The position numbers and the translations under genes are program-made. Of a stretch of DNA of 64,000 bases, positions 1 through 9,147 are shown piece by piece. A model generated the notes under the pieces. It made no database searches. It was not told where the DNA came from and saw only the letters and a list, made by a program, of their open reading frames with translations. Position 1 is the first letter of the stretch, and each line of letters opens with the position of its first letter. Origin of the DNA: Burkholderia sp. Bp8963 (lineage in GTDB: Bacteria; Pseudomonadota; Gammaproteobacteria; Burkholderiales; Burkholderiaceae); assembly GCF_003854275.1 (NCBI RefSeq), contig NZ_QTQP01000008.1:62001-126000 (forward strand). The letters are read 5' to 3'.

Positions 1-869
1 AGCGCGCGAAATTCAATCCACAGCTCGTCGCGACGCTGATCATCGTCGGCTTCATCTATCCGTTCTTCGAAGGGATCGCATGGAACGAGCGCTACGGCGT
101 GCAGGCGTGGCTCACGCACGCGTTCGGCGCGCCGTTCCACGATTTCGCGGGCTCGGTCGTCGTGCATGCGTTCGGCGGCTGGGTCGCGCTGCCCGCGGTG
201 CTGCTGCTCGGCGCGCGCCACGGCCGCTACGGCAACGACGGGCGGATCGCCGCGCACCCGCCGTCGAACATCCCGTTTCTCGCGCTCGGCGCGTGGGTGC
301 TCGCGGTCGGCTGGTTCGGCTTCAACGTGATGAGCGCGCAGACGCTCGACAAGGTGAGCGGCCTCGTCGCAGTGAACTCGCTGATGGCGATGGTTGGCGG
401 CACGCTCGCCGCGTGGCTAGCAGGCCGCAACGACCCGGGCTTCACGTACAACGGCCCGCTCGCGGGGCTCGTCGCGGTGTGCGCGGGGTCCGACGTGATG
501 CACCCGATCGGTGCGCTCGCGACCGGCGCCGCGGCCGGCGCGCTGTTCGTCGCAATGTTCACCTGCGTGCAGAACAAGTGGCGCATCGACGACGTGCTCG
601 GCGTGTGGCCGCTGCACGGGATGTGCGGCGCGCTTGGCGGCATCGCGGCCGGCGTGTTCGGGCTGCCGGCGCTCGGCGGCCTCGGCGGCGTGTCGTTCGT
701 GTCGCAGCTGCTCGGCACGCTCGGCGGCATCGCGATCGCGCTGGCCGGCGGCACGCTCGTCTACGGCGCGCTGAAAGCGACCGTCGGCCTGCGCCTCGAT
801 CGCGAGGCGGAATTCGACGGCGCCGATCTGTCGATCCACCGCATCTCGGCAACGCCTGAACGAGACTGA
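1..869 (+). CDS. amt: Ammonium transporter (Amt family), 3' part only
   Basis: This is the C-terminal 288 residues of an AmtB-type ammonium channel; the reading frame is open from the first bases of the window, so the start lies upstream. The protein moves ammonium/ammonia across the inner membrane. Both pore histidines of the family are visible: the first in a VVVHAFGGW context near the beginning and the second in WPLHGMCGALGG. Several Gly/Ala-rich membrane helices follow in the usual order. The tail after the last helix is short and charged and ends in ATPERD. Whether a glnK-type PII gene precedes it cannot be seen. The downstream gene is in the same direction, but 180 bp away, so it is probably separate. 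Confidence 0.93.
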   Translation, partial: RAKFNPQLVATLIIVGFIYPFFEGIAWNERYGVQAWLTHAFGAPFHDFAGSVVVHAFGGWVALPAVLLLGARHGRYGNDGRIAAHPPSNIPFLALGAWVLAVGWFGFNVMSAQTLDKVSGLVAVNSLMAMVGGTLAAWLAGRNDPGFTYNGPLAGLVAVCAGSDVMHPIGALATGAAAGALFVAMFTCVQNKWRIDDVLGVWPLHGMCGALGGIAAGVFGLPALGGLGGVSFVSQLLGTLGGIAIALAGGTLVYGALKATVGLRLDREAEFDGADLSIHRISATPERD

Positions 870-888
870 GCACAACCGAGCGCCAAAC

Positions 889-915
889 CGACGCCCGACG
901 CCCGACGCCCGACGC
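889..915. repeat. Short 7-bp tandem repeat
   Basis: About 3.7 copies of the heptamer CGACGCC lie just after the ammonium transporter stop. The rest of the gap (870-1051) is AT-richer and holds a perfect 10-bp palindrome, GTTTGCAAAC, at 1001-1010. I see no clear terminator. Confidence 0.6.
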
Positions 916-1051
916 AACCATACAATTTCAATTCAAAAAACTTTCATCGAGCGCCTATAAACTTCCGCCCAGTTTTCAAATAGCCTTCGCGCCGCTTGCT
1001 GTTTGCAAACGCGCGACGGCGATTCTTCCAATAACCGAAACTGGACACCCC

Positions 1052-3016
1052 ATGCCCGCGTTGCCCAATGCTTCCCGTCGACAGGCCCTGAAGATCCTCG
1101 CCGGCGCACCGATGCTTCCCCTTTCCGGTCTCGCGCTGCCTGCCCTGCTGACGGGTTGCGGCGGCGACGACAGCCCGGCCGCCACCCCCGCCACCCCCGC
1201 GGCCGCGTTCACCGCGGCGACGTTCTCGGCAATGGCCGCGCCGACGCTCGACAATGCGGCGGCGATGGCGGCGACGACGGTCGGCTCGACGCTGTCGGTG
1301 TCCTTCTCCGACGGCACGTCGCGCAACTTCAAGCTCGCGTACAAGCCGTTCTTCGTAACGGGCGACATGGTGCCGGACGGCAAGGGCGGCACGATCCTCG
1401 CGGGCGGCTACTACGACATCAACAACCAGCCGATCATCGACCGTTCGGTCGCGGGCAAGGAACGCCAGTTCTATTCGGACTGCCCGGACGGCAGCTCGCT
1501 GCTGACGCTGAAGAACGCGAGCGTGCCCGGCGTGAAGGGCAACACGGTGTTCGCAGTCGTGCAGTTCGAATACACGACGCGCGACCAGGCGAGCGTGTCG
1601 CAGTACGGCCAGCTGCCGTCGCCGATCGCGGTGCTGACGCTCGACCAGGATCCGGCGACCGGCGCGCTCAAGCTCGTCAAGTACCACAACGTCGACACGT
1701 CGAAGGCACACGGCCTATGGATCACCTGCGGCGCGAGCCTGTCGCCGTGGGGCACGCATTTGTCGAGCGAGGAATACGAGCCGGACGCGACGAAGGCCGC
1801 GACCGATGCGCAATTCAAGGCATTCAGCAAGAACACGTTCGGCGACGCAACGAAGGCCAATCCTTATCACTACGGCCACCTGCCGGAGATCACCGTCAAT
1901 CCGGACGGCACGGGCACCGTGAAGAAGCACTACTGCCTCGGCCGCATCTCGCACGAGCTGATCCAGGTGATGCCGGACCAGCGCACCGTGATGATGGGCG
2001 ACGACGCGACCAACGGCGGCCTCTTCATGTTCGTCGCCGACAAGGCGGCCGACCTGTCGGCGGGCACGCTGTACGTCGCGAAGTGGACGCAGACGTCGTC
2101 GGCGGGCGCGGGCTCCGCGACGCTCACGTGGCTCAAGATCGGCCACGCGACGAGCGCCGAGATCGAGGCGCTCGCGAACACGCTGAAGGCGTCGGACATC
2201 ATGGACGTCGCGACGACCGATCCGGCCGACGCGAGCTACACGAAGATCCATTTCGGCGGCAAGTTCAACTGGATCCGCGTGAAGCCGGGCATGGAAAAGG
2301 CCGCCGCGTTCCTCGAGACGCACCGCTACGCGGCGCTGATCGGCGGCAGCATGGCATTCACGAAGCTCGAAGGCACGACGGTGAATGCGAAGGACAAGAT
2401 CGTCTACACCGCGATGTCGCGAATCGAGACGTCGATGGTCAAGGGCAACGCGGTGTCGCGCGACGTCGCGCTCGACAAGAAGATCGCCGCGGGCGCGACC
2501 TACGCGCTGAACCTGAAGGGCGGCCAGCGCGACACGTCGGGCGCCGCGATCGACAGCGAGTGGGTGCCGGTCGACATGAGCGCGCCGGCCGCGCTGGTCG
2601 GCGAGGACCTCGCCGCCGCCGACGCGCTCGGCAACCTCGCGAACCCCGACAAGGTCGCGAACCCCGACAACCTGAAGTTCTCCGAGAAGCTGCGCACGCT
2701 GTTCATCGGCGAGGACTCGGGCATGCACGTGAACAACTTCCTGTGGGCGTACAACGTCGACGCGAAAACGCTCACGCGCGTGCTGTCCTGCCCGGCCGGC
2801 GCCGAATCGACGGGCCTGCACGCGGTCGACGAGATCAACGGCTGGACCTACATCATGAGCAATTTCCAGCACGCGGGCGATTGGGAATCGCCGCTGCACG
2901 ACAAGGTCAAGCCGACGCTCGACCCGCTCGTGCGCGCAAACTTCAAGGACCGGTTCGGCGCGAGCGTCGGCTACCTGACGGCCGAGCCGACGAGCATCAA
3001 GCTCGCGAAGGCCTGA
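1052..3016 (+). CDS. PhoX-family phosphatase (DUF839), Tat-exported lipoprotein
   Basis: A 654-residue protein of the PhoX/DUF839 family. Characterised members are calcium/iron-dependent alkaline phosphatases that release phosphate from organic esters outside the cytoplasm. The N-terminus has a twin-arginine motif (ASRRQALK, about residues 7-14), a hydrophobic stretch and then a lipobox ending LLTGC before an Asp-rich mature start, so it is probably a Tat-exported lipoprotein. Conserved blocks include HGLWITCGASLSPWGTHLS with EEYEP following, SHELIQVMPD, and the late EDSGMHVNNFLWAY block with glycine- and acid-rich metal-site surroundings. Length is normal for the family. A good intrinsic terminator follows at 3109. 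Substrate is inferred from family only. I saw no convincing Pho box upstream. Confidence 0.88.
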   Translation: MPALPNASRRQALKILAGAPMLPLSGLALPALLTGCGGDDSPAATPATPAAAFTAATFSAMAAPTLDNAAAMAATTVGSTLSVSFSDGTSRNFKLAYKPFFVTGDMVPDGKGGTILAGGYYDINNQPIIDRSVAGKERQFYSDCPDGSSLLTLKNASVPGVKGNTVFAVVQFEYTTRDQASVSQYGQLPSPIAVLTLDQDPATGALKLVKYHNVDTSKAHGLWITCGASLSPWGTHLSSEEYEPDATKAATDAQFKAFSKNTFGDATKANPYHYGHLPEITVNPDGTGTVKKHYCLGRISHELIQVMPDQRTVMMGDDATNGGLFMFVADKAADLSAGTLYVAKWTQTSSAGAGSATLTWLKIGHATSAEIEALANTLKASDIMDVATTDPADASYTKIHFGGKFNWIRVKPGMEKAAAFLETHRYAALIGGSMAFTKLEGTTVNAKDKIVYTAMSRIETSMVKGNAVSRDVALDKKIAAGATYALNLKGGQRDTSGAAIDSEWVPVDMSAPAALVGEDLAAADALGNLANPDKVANPDNLKFSEKLRTLFIGEDSGMHVNNFLWAYNVDAKTLTRVLSCPAGAESTGLHAVDEINGWTYIMSNFQHAGDWESPLHDKVKPTLDPLVRANFKDRFGASVGYLTAEPTSIKLAKA

Positions 3017-3108
3017 TCGCAGCGGCGGGACTTCCGCTCCCGCCGACAACGGACTCCGGCCTCATCCGTTTTCGTCACGTTTCATTCGTCGGCTCCACGC
3101 CGTCTTTC

Positions 3109-3142
3109 GCGCGATGCCTTTGCGGGCATCGCGCTTTTTTTT
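3109..3142 (+). terminator. Intrinsic terminator of the PhoX-family gene
   Basis: Perfect 10-bp stem GCGCGATGCC / GGCATCGCGC with a 6-nt loop, followed by eight T. It lies 92 bp after the stop at 3016. Confidence 0.88.
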
Positions 3143-3241
3143 GCGCGTGAAGAAGTCCACACCGGGCATGCGCCGGGTGTTTGCGTGGGCGAATTTCGAG
3201 GAGGGGGATAATACGGGCCTGACGTGTCGCGGCGGACAGGC

Positions 3242-3367
3242 AAAAAAAAGCGCCACGGAGACCGTGGCGCTAAAAAAGTTCTAGCCATTCCGAGGGCCGT
3301 GCTAGAACCTGAGAGACTGCGCGAAACACCGTTGTCGATTAAACTGCGAAACGATGTTTCGAAAACG
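3242..3367 (-). ncRNA. Candidate small RNA, unnamed
   Basis: No gene on the minus strand runs into this place, yet reading leftwards there are two successive terminator-like hairpins. The first is GTTCTAGC / GCTAGAAC (3308-3301 with 3285-3278) followed by six T. The second is a perfect 10-bp stem at 3249-3271 with a 3-nt loop, followed by a run of T ending near 3242. About 60 bp upstream is a sigma-70-like promoter (-35 TTGACT, 17-bp spacer, -10 AAGAAT). Together these predict a transcript of about 125 nt. I do not recognise the RNA family. A 97-codon minus ORF overlaps it, but it reads like a chance frame. Confidence 0.55.
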
Positions 3368-3373
3368 TGAGCC

Positions 3374-3402
3374 ATTCTTTACGTTTCCGACCGGCAAGTC
3401 AA
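3374..3402 (-). promoter_or_regulatory. Predicted sigma-70 promoter for the candidate sRNA
   Basis: On the minus strand: -35 TTGACT at 3402-3397, exactly 17 bp, then -10 AAGAAT at 3379-3374. Transcription would begin near 3367. The remaining gap up to the IclR gene at 3589 is AT-rich for this genome and presumably holds that gene's promoter, but I could not place it. Confidence 0.45.
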
Positions 3403-3588
3403 GCGGTATTTGCACCAATCAATGCAGTTTACAGCGGCGAAAGCTTCGGCGTTTTCCTAATAAACCAAGGGTGAACCCGTAAAATCCCATCGGATGACCG
3501 GTTCACTCGCAGAACATGCATTTTTTGACAATCATCGTACGATTGCAAGAAAATTGAAATACAGTTTCGGAAATTGAGAGAACCTCCC

Positions 3589-4413
3589 GTGTCGATACCC
3601 GTGCCTCCTCCTGCTTCCCGCGAACGCGAATCGTCGCCCGACGAGATTACCGCGCTTGCGCGCGGCCTTGCCGTGCTGCGCCGAATCGCCGCCGCCGACG
3701 CGCCGGTCAGCAACCGCGAGCTGACCGAACTGACCGGCATCCCGAAGCCGACCGTGTCGCGGATCACCGCGACGCTCGTCAGCGCCGGCTTCCTGTTCCA
3801 GCTGCCGGACAGCGAACGCTTCGTGCTGACCGCGTCGGTGCTCGAGCTGAGCCACGGCTTCCTGCGCAACTTCGACATCCGCGCGCGTTCGCGGCCGTTC
3901 ATGATCGAGCTGGCCGAACACACGTCGCTGTCCGTGCACCTCGCGGTACGCGACCGGCTCGACATGGTCGCGATCGACGTGATCCGGCCGCGCTCGGCGG
4001 TGCTCGTCACGCGGCTCGAGATCGGCTCGCGGATGGACATCGCGCGCACCGCGGTGGGCCGCGCGTATCTCGCCGCGCTCGAGGACGACGAGCGCGGCGC
4101 GCTGATCGACGCGCTGCGGGCCGCGGCCGGCGACGACTGGCCGCACGTGTTCGCACGGCTCAACCCGGCGCTCGACGACGCGACCCGCATGGGCCACTCG
4201 ATCGCGATCGGGGAATGGCGCGAAGGCCTGAATGCGGTCGCCGCGGGCTTCGTCGGACCGTCGGGCCAGCGCTACTCGGTCAACTGCGGCGGCGCATCGC
4301 ACCAGTGCCCGCCGGAATGGCTCACTGAACACGTCGTGCCGGCACTGCACGAGTGCATCGCCAAGATTACCCGGGAAATCGGCGGCGCGCCCGCGCGCCG
4401 CCGCGCCGCCTGA
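3589..4413 (+). CDS. IclR-family transcriptional regulator
   Basis: A DNA-binding regulator of about 274 residues with the two IclR domains. The N-terminal winged helix-turn-helix runs over about residues 20-85 (ARGLAVLRRIAAADAPVSN, then ELTGIPKPTVSRITATLVSAG). The C-terminal effector-binding domain is about residues 100-265; RTAVGRAYLAAL is the typical entry to the ligand pocket. The start is uncertain. A TTG at 3574 opens the frame, but GTG at 3589 has a purine-rich GAGAG site at a sensible distance, so I chose GTG. No catabolic genes lie beside it: the downstream mdtABC-type operon is separated by 233 bp, and a link to efflux is possible but not shown. The ligand is unknown. Confidence 0.9.
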   Translation: MSIPVPPPASRERESSPDEITALARGLAVLRRIAAADAPVSNRELTELTGIPKPTVSRITATLVSAGFLFQLPDSERFVLTASVLELSHGFLRNFDIRARSRPFMIELAEHTSLSVHLAVRDRLDMVAIDVIRPRSAVLVTRLEIGSRMDIARTAVGRAYLAALEDDERGALIDALRAAAGDDWPHVFARLNPALDDATRMGHSIAIGEWREGLNAVAAGFVGPSGQRYSVNCGGASHQCPPEWLTEHVVPALHECIAKITREIGGAPARRRAA

Positions 4414-4458
4414 CCGTTTTGTCATCCTGCTGTCGCGTTCTGTAACGACCGTAACCCG

Positions 4459-4487
4459 TTGAAAGATAGCGCACTGGACTCTATCGG
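4459..4487 (+). promoter_or_regulatory. Possible promoter of the mdtABC-type operon
   Basis: TTGAAA at 4459-4464 and TATCGG at 4482-4487 are separated by 17 bp. The -10 is a weak match (3 of 6). The gap 4414-4646 holds nothing else clear. Confidence 0.3.
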
Positions 4488-4646
4488 GGACGGGACGTAG
4501 CATCATGCCCATCGCCGCGCCGCATCCGCGGTGCGCACGCTCTTTTCCCGCGCGGATCGGGGGCCGGGCCGGCCCGCCTGATGCCGCATGCACGCCCACG
4601 CGCGACCCGCTTTGCAGCGCGCCGCGTCGTCATCAAGACAGAACCG

Positions 4647-6014
4647 ATGGACAATCAACAAAAGCCCACGCCCCCCGCGCGCGAACCTGCGCCCGCCTCC
4701 ACCGCCGCGCGGCGCCCGCGCCGCAAGCTGATGGCTGGCGCGCTCGCGCTCGTCGTGATTGGCGGCCTGCTGTGGTGGCATCCGTGGCGCAGCGCGCCCG
4801 CCGGCCCGGCCGGCCCGGACGCCGGCGGCGGCCGCAGCGGCCGCGGCGGTCCCGCCGCGATGGCGAACGTCCCGCAGCCCGTGCAGGTCGCGACCGCGAC
4901 GCACGGCGAGATGCCGATCGTGCTGTCCGCACTCGGCACCGTGACGCCGCTCGCGAACGTGACGGTGAAGACGCAGCTTTCGGGCTACCTGCAGTCCGTC
5001 GCGTTCCAGGAAGGCCAGATCGTGAACAAGGGCGACCTGCTGGCGCAGATCGACCCGCGCCCTTACCAGAATGCACTCGAGAACGCCGAAGGCACGCATG
5101 CGCGCGACGAGGCGCTGCTCGCGACCGCGCGCCTCGACCTGAAGCGCTACCAGACGCTGCTCGCGCAGGACTCGATCGCATCGCAGACGGTCGACACGCA
5201 GAAGTCGCTCGTCAAGCAGTATGAAGGCACCGTGAAAACCGACCAGGCAGCGATCGATACGGCCCGGCTGAACCTCGTCTACGCGCGCATCACCGCGCCC
5301 GTGTCGGGCCGCGTCGGCCTGCGCCAGGTCGACCCCGGCAACTACGTGACGCCGGGCGACACGAACGGCATCGTCGTGATCACGCAGCTGCAGCCGATGA
5401 GCGTGATCTTCACGACGTCCGAGGACAACCTGCCGTCGATCCTCAAGCAGGTGAACGCGGGCAGCAAGCTGTCGGTGACCGCATACGACCGCAGCAACAC
5501 GACCCCGCTCGAGACTGGCTCGCTCGCGACGCTCGACAACCAGATCGACACCACCACCGGCACGGTCAAGCTGCGCGCGACCTTCGATAACAAGGAAGGC
5601 CTGCTGTTCCCGAATCAGTTCGTCAACACGCGGCTGCTCGTCGACGTGATCCACGACGCGACGATCGTGCCGACCTCGGCCGTGCTGACCGGCTCGATCG
5701 GCCAGTTCGTCTATATCGTGAAGCCGGACAACACGGTGACGGTGCGCAAGGTCAAGATCGGCCCGGTCGACGGCGAGCGCACGAGCATCGTCAACGGCGT
5801 CGCGGTCGGCGAACGGGTCGTCACCGACGGCTCCGACCGCCTGCGCGAAGGCTCGAAGATCACGATCCCGGTCGACAAGGCGAAAGGCGCGGGGGGCGCG
5901 TCCGGCGCGCGTGGCGCGAGCGCGGCATCGAGCGCATCGGGCGCAGCGGGCGCGAAAGGCGGCGGCCACCGCGGCCAGCATCACGGCGGCGCATCGCAGG
6001 CGCCTGCCCAATAA
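4647..6014 (+). CDS. mdtA: RND efflux periplasmic adaptor (MdtA-like)
   Basis: Membrane-fusion protein linking an RND pump to an outer-membrane channel, 455 residues. An N-terminal membrane anchor (KLMAGALALVVIGGLLWW, about residues 28-46) is followed by a Gly/Arg-rich linker. Then come the biotinyl-lipoyl-like hairpin (QVATATHGEMPIVLSALGTV; LSGYLQSVAFQEGQIVNKGD) and the beta-barrel (TAPVSGRVGLRQVDPGNYV). The last 45 residues are a low-complexity Ala/Gly/Ser tail ending in a His/Gly stretch. I start at ATG 4647 (MDNQQK); the open frame upstream at 4581 adds 22 residues with no family resemblance. It is the first gene of a three-gene operon, 15 bp before the next gene. Substrates cannot be told from sequence. 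Confidence 0.92.
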   Translation: MDNQQKPTPPAREPAPASTAARRPRRKLMAGALALVVIGGLLWWHPWRSAPAGPAGPDAGGGRSGRGGPAAMANVPQPVQVATATHGEMPIVLSALGTVTPLANVTVKTQLSGYLQSVAFQEGQIVNKGDLLAQIDPRPYQNALENAEGTHARDEALLATARLDLKRYQTLLAQDSIASQTVDTQKSLVKQYEGTVKTDQAAIDTARLNLVYARITAPVSGRVGLRQVDPGNYVTPGDTNGIVVITQLQPMSVIFTTSEDNLPSILKQVNAGSKLSVTAYDRSNTTPLETGSLATLDNQIDTTTGTVKLRATFDNKEGLLFPNQFVNTRLLVDVIHDATIVPTSAVLTGSIGQFVYIVKPDNTVTVRKVKIGPVDGERTSIVNGVAVGERVVTDGSDRLREGSKITIPVDKAKGAGGASGARGASAASSASGAAGAKGGGHRGQHHGGASQAPAQ

Positions 6015-6029
6015 CGCGCGGGCCGCCTG

Positions 6030-9000
6030 ATGAATCCGTCCCGCATCTTCATTCTCCGGCCGGTCGGCACCGCCCTCCTGATGGCGGCCATCATGCTGGC
6101 CGGCCTCGTCGCGCTGCGCTTCCTGCCGCTCGCGGCGCTGCCCGAAGTCGACTATCCGACCATCCAGGTCCAGACCTTCTATCCGGGCGCGAGCCCCGAA
6201 GTGATGACGTCGTCGGTGACGGCACCGCTCGAACGCCAGTTCGGGCAGATGCCGTCGCTGAACCAGATGTCGTCGCAGAGCTCGGCCGGCGCGTCGGTGA
6301 TCACGCTGCAGTTCTCGCTCGACCTGCCGCTCGACATCGCCGAGCAGGAAGTGCAGGCCGCGATCAACGCGGCCGGCAACCTGCTGCCGTCCGATCTGCC
6401 CGCGCCGCCGATCTACGCGAAGGTCAACCCGGCCGACGCACCGGTGCTGACGCTCGCCGTCACGTCGAAGACGCTGCCGCTCACGCAGGTGCAGGACCTC
6501 GCCGACACGCGGCTCGCGATGAAGATCTCGCAGGTCGCGGGCGTCGGCCTCGTCAGCCTGTCGGGCGGCAACCGCCCCGCCGTGCGGATCCAGGCGAACC
6601 CGACCGCGCTCGCGCAGTACGGGCTGAACCTCGACGATTTGCGCACGACGGTCTCGAACCTGAACGTCAACACGCCGAAGGGCAACTTCGACGGCCCGAC
6701 GCGCGCGTACACGATCAACGCGAACGACCAGCTGACGAGCGCCGACGAGTACCAGAGCGCCGTTGTCGCGTACAAGAACGGCCGCCCCGTGATGCTGACC
6801 GACGTCGCGAAGATCATCGACGGCTCGGAGAACACCAAGCTCGGCGCGTGGGTCGACTCGGAACCGGCGATCATCCTGAACGTGCAGCGCCAGCCGGGCG
6901 CGAACGTGATCCAGACGGTCGACGCGATCAAGGCGCAGCTGCCGAAGCTGCAGGAATCGCTGCCCGCGGCGCTCGACGTACACATCGTCACCGACCGCAC
7001 GACGATGATCCGCGCCGCAGTGCGCGACGTACAGTTCGAGCTCGGGCTCGCAGTCGCGCTCGTCGTGCTGGTGATGTACCTGTTCCTCGCGAACGTCTAC
7101 GCGACGATCATCCCGAGCCTGTCGGTGCCGCTGTCGCTGATCGGCACGCTCGCGGTGATGTACCTGTCCGGCTTCTCGCTGAACAACCTGTCGCTGATGG
7201 CGCTGACGATCGCGACCGGCTTCGTCGTCGACGACGCGATCGTGATGATCGAGAACATCGCGCGCTACGTCGAGGAAGGCGATTCGGCGCTCGAAGCGGC
7301 GCTGAAGGGCTCGAAGCAGATCGGCTTCACGATCATTTCGCTGACCGTGTCGCTGATCGCGGTGCTGATTCCGCTGCTGTTCATGGGCGACGTGGTCGGG
7401 CGCCTCTTCCACGAGTTCGCGATCACGCTCGCGGTAACGATCGTGATCTCGGCGATCGTGTCGCTGACGCTCGTGCCGATGATGTGCGCGAAGCTGTTGC
7501 GCCACTCGCCGCCGCCCGAGAGCCACCGCTTCGAGGCGCGCGTGCACCTGGCGATCGACTGGGTGATCGCGCGCTACGCGGTCGCGCTCGAATGGGTGCT
7601 GGACCGCCAGCGCTCGACGCTCGTCGTCGCGGTGCTGACGCTCGTGCTGACGGGCCTGCTCTACGTGCTCGTGCCGAAGGGCTTCTTCCCGCCGCAGGAC
7701 ACCGGCGTGATCCAGGCGATCACGCAGGCACCGCAGGCGATCTCGTACGGCGCGATGGCCGAGCGGCAGCAGCAGCTCGCGGCCGAGATCCTGAAGGATC
7801 CGAACGTCGAGAGCCTGACGTCGTTCATCGGCGTCGACGGCACCAACATCACGCTGAACAGCGGGCGGATGCTGATCAACCTGAAGGCGCGCGACCAGCG
7901 CAAGGAGACGGCGGCCGAGATCATCCGCGACCTGCAGCAGCGCGTGTCGCACGTGCCGGGCATCTCGCTCTACATGCAGTCGGTGCAGGACCTGACGATC
8001 GATTCGACCGTCAGTCCGACGCAATACCAGTTCATGCTGACGAGCCCGAACCCCGACGAGTTCGCGACCTGGGTGCCGAAGCTCGTCGCGCGCCTGCAGC
8101 AGGAGCCGTCGCTCGCCGACGTCGCGACCGACCTGCAGAACAGCGGCCAGTCGGTGTACGTCGAGATCGACCGCGCGAACGCCGCGCGCTTCGGCATCAC
8201 GCCCGCGACAGTCGACAACGCGCTCTACGATGCGTTCGGCCAGCGCATCGTGTCGACGATCTTCACGCAGTCGAACCAGTACCGCGTGATCCTCGAGTCC
8301 GCGCCGAAGGAACAGCACTACGCGCAGTCGCTGAACGACCTCTACCTGCCGTCCGCGGGCGGCGGCCAGGTGCCGCTCGCGTCGATCGCGACGTTCCACG
8401 AGCGGCCGTCGCCACTGCTCGTGTCGCACCTGTCGCAGTTCCCGTCGACGACGATCTCGTTCAACCTCGCGCCGGGCGCGTCGCTCGGCGAGGCGGTGAA
8501 GGCGATCGGCGCGGCCGAGCAGGAGATCGGCCTGCCCGCGTCGTTCCAGACCCGCTACCAGGGCGCGGCGCTCGCGTTCCAGGCGTCGCTGTCGAACCAG
8601 CTGTTCCTGATCCTCGCGGCGATCATCACGATGTACATCGTGCTCGGCGTGCTGTACGAGAGCTACATCCACCCGATCACGATCCTGTCGACGCTGCCGT
8701 CGGCCGGCGTCGGCGCGCTGCTCGCGCTGATGCTGACCGGGCACGACCTCGACATCATCGGCATCATCGGCATCGTGCTGCTGATCGGCATCGTGAAGAA
8801 GAACGCGATCATGATGATCGACTTCGCGCTCGAGGCCGAGCGCGCGGAAGGCAAGCCACCGCGCGAGGCGATCTACCAGGCGTGCCTGCTGCGGTTCCGG
8901 CCGATCCTGATGACGACGCTCGCCGCGCTGCTCGGCGCGGTGCCGCTGATCGTCGGCTCCGGCGCCGGTTCCGAGCTGCGCCAGCCACTCGGCATCGCGA

Positions 9001-9143
9001 TCGCCGGCGGCCTGATCGTGTCGCAGGTGCTGACGCTGTTCACGACGCCCGTGATCTATCTCGGCTTCGATTCGCTCGCGCGCCGCGTGCGCGGCTGGTT
9101 CGAACGCCACGGCCCCGCCGCCGGCCCGCGCACGGATGCGTAA
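6030..9143 (+). CDS. mdtB: RND multidrug efflux permease (MdtB-like)
   Basis: Inner-membrane proton-driven pump of the HAE-1 RND family, 1037 residues, the usual length. Twelve membrane helices and two large periplasmic loops are evident. Proton-relay residues are present: paired Asp in [14 protein letters not shown] (TM4) and Lys in [15 protein letters not shown] (TM10). It lies 15 bp after mdtA and 4 bp before mdtC, so the three are co-transcribed and probably translationally coupled. In Escherichia coli MdtB and MdtC form a mixed trimer, and the side-by-side arrangement here suggests the same. The second half has the expected duplicated structure ([13 protein letters not shown] at the end). 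No defect seen. Confidence 0.94.
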   Translation: MNPSRIFILRPVGTALLMAAIMLAGLVALRFLPLAALPEVDYPTIQVQTFYPGASPEVMTSSVTAPLERQFGQMPSLNQMSSQSSAGASVITLQFSLDLPLDIAEQEVQAAINAAGNLLPSDLPAPPIYAKVNPADAPVLTLAVTSKTLPLTQVQDLADTRLAMKISQVAGVGLVSLSGGNRPAVRIQANPTALAQYGLNLDDLRTTVSNLNVNTPKGNFDGPTRAYTINANDQLTSADEYQSAVVAYKNGRPVMLTDVAKIIDGSENTKLGAWVDSEPAIILNVQRQPGANVIQTVDAIKAQLPKLQESLPAALDVHIVTDRTTMIRAAVRDVQFELGLAVALVVLVMYLFLANVYATIIPSLSVPLSLIGTLAVMYLSGFSLNNLSLMALTIATGFVVDDAIVMIENIARYVEEGDSALEAALKGSKQIGFTIISLTVSLIAVLIPLLFMGDVVGRLFHEFAITLAVTIVISAIVSLTLVPMMCAKLLRHSPPPESHRFEARVHLAIDWVIARYAVALEWVLDRQRSTLVVAVLTLVLTGLLYVLVPKGFFPPQDTGVIQAITQAPQAISYGAMAERQQQLAAEILKDPNVESLTSFIGVDGTNITLNSGRMLINLKARDQRKETAAEIIRDLQQRVSHVPGISLYMQSVQDLTIDSTVSPTQYQFMLTSPNPDEFATWVPKLVARLQQEPSLADVATDLQNSGQSVYVEIDRANAARFGITPATVDNALYDAFGQRIVSTIFTQSNQYRVILESAPKEQHYAQSLNDLYLPSAGGGQVPLASIATFHERPSPLLVSHLSQFPSTTISFNLAPGASLGEAVKAIGAAEQEIGLPASFQTRYQGAALAFQASLSNQLFLILAAIITMYIVLGVLYESYIHPITILSTLPSAGVGALLALMLTGHDLDIIGIIGIVLLIGIVKKNAIMMIDFALEAERAEGKPPREAIYQACLLRFRPILMTTLAALLGAVPLIVGSGAGSELRQPLGIAIAGGLIVSQVLTLFTTPVIYLGFDSLARRVRGWFERHGPAAGPRTDA

Positions 9144-9147
9144 GTAA

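Noticed and set aside
941..962. Possible Pho box before the PhoX-family gene (CTTTCAT with a poor second half 11 bp on)
   Set aside because: The first half matches six of seven bases, but the second matches only three. Too weak to report as a site.
3082..3375. 97-codon minus ORF over the candidate sRNA
   Set aside because: No ribosome site, odd composition, and it reads through both terminator hairpins.
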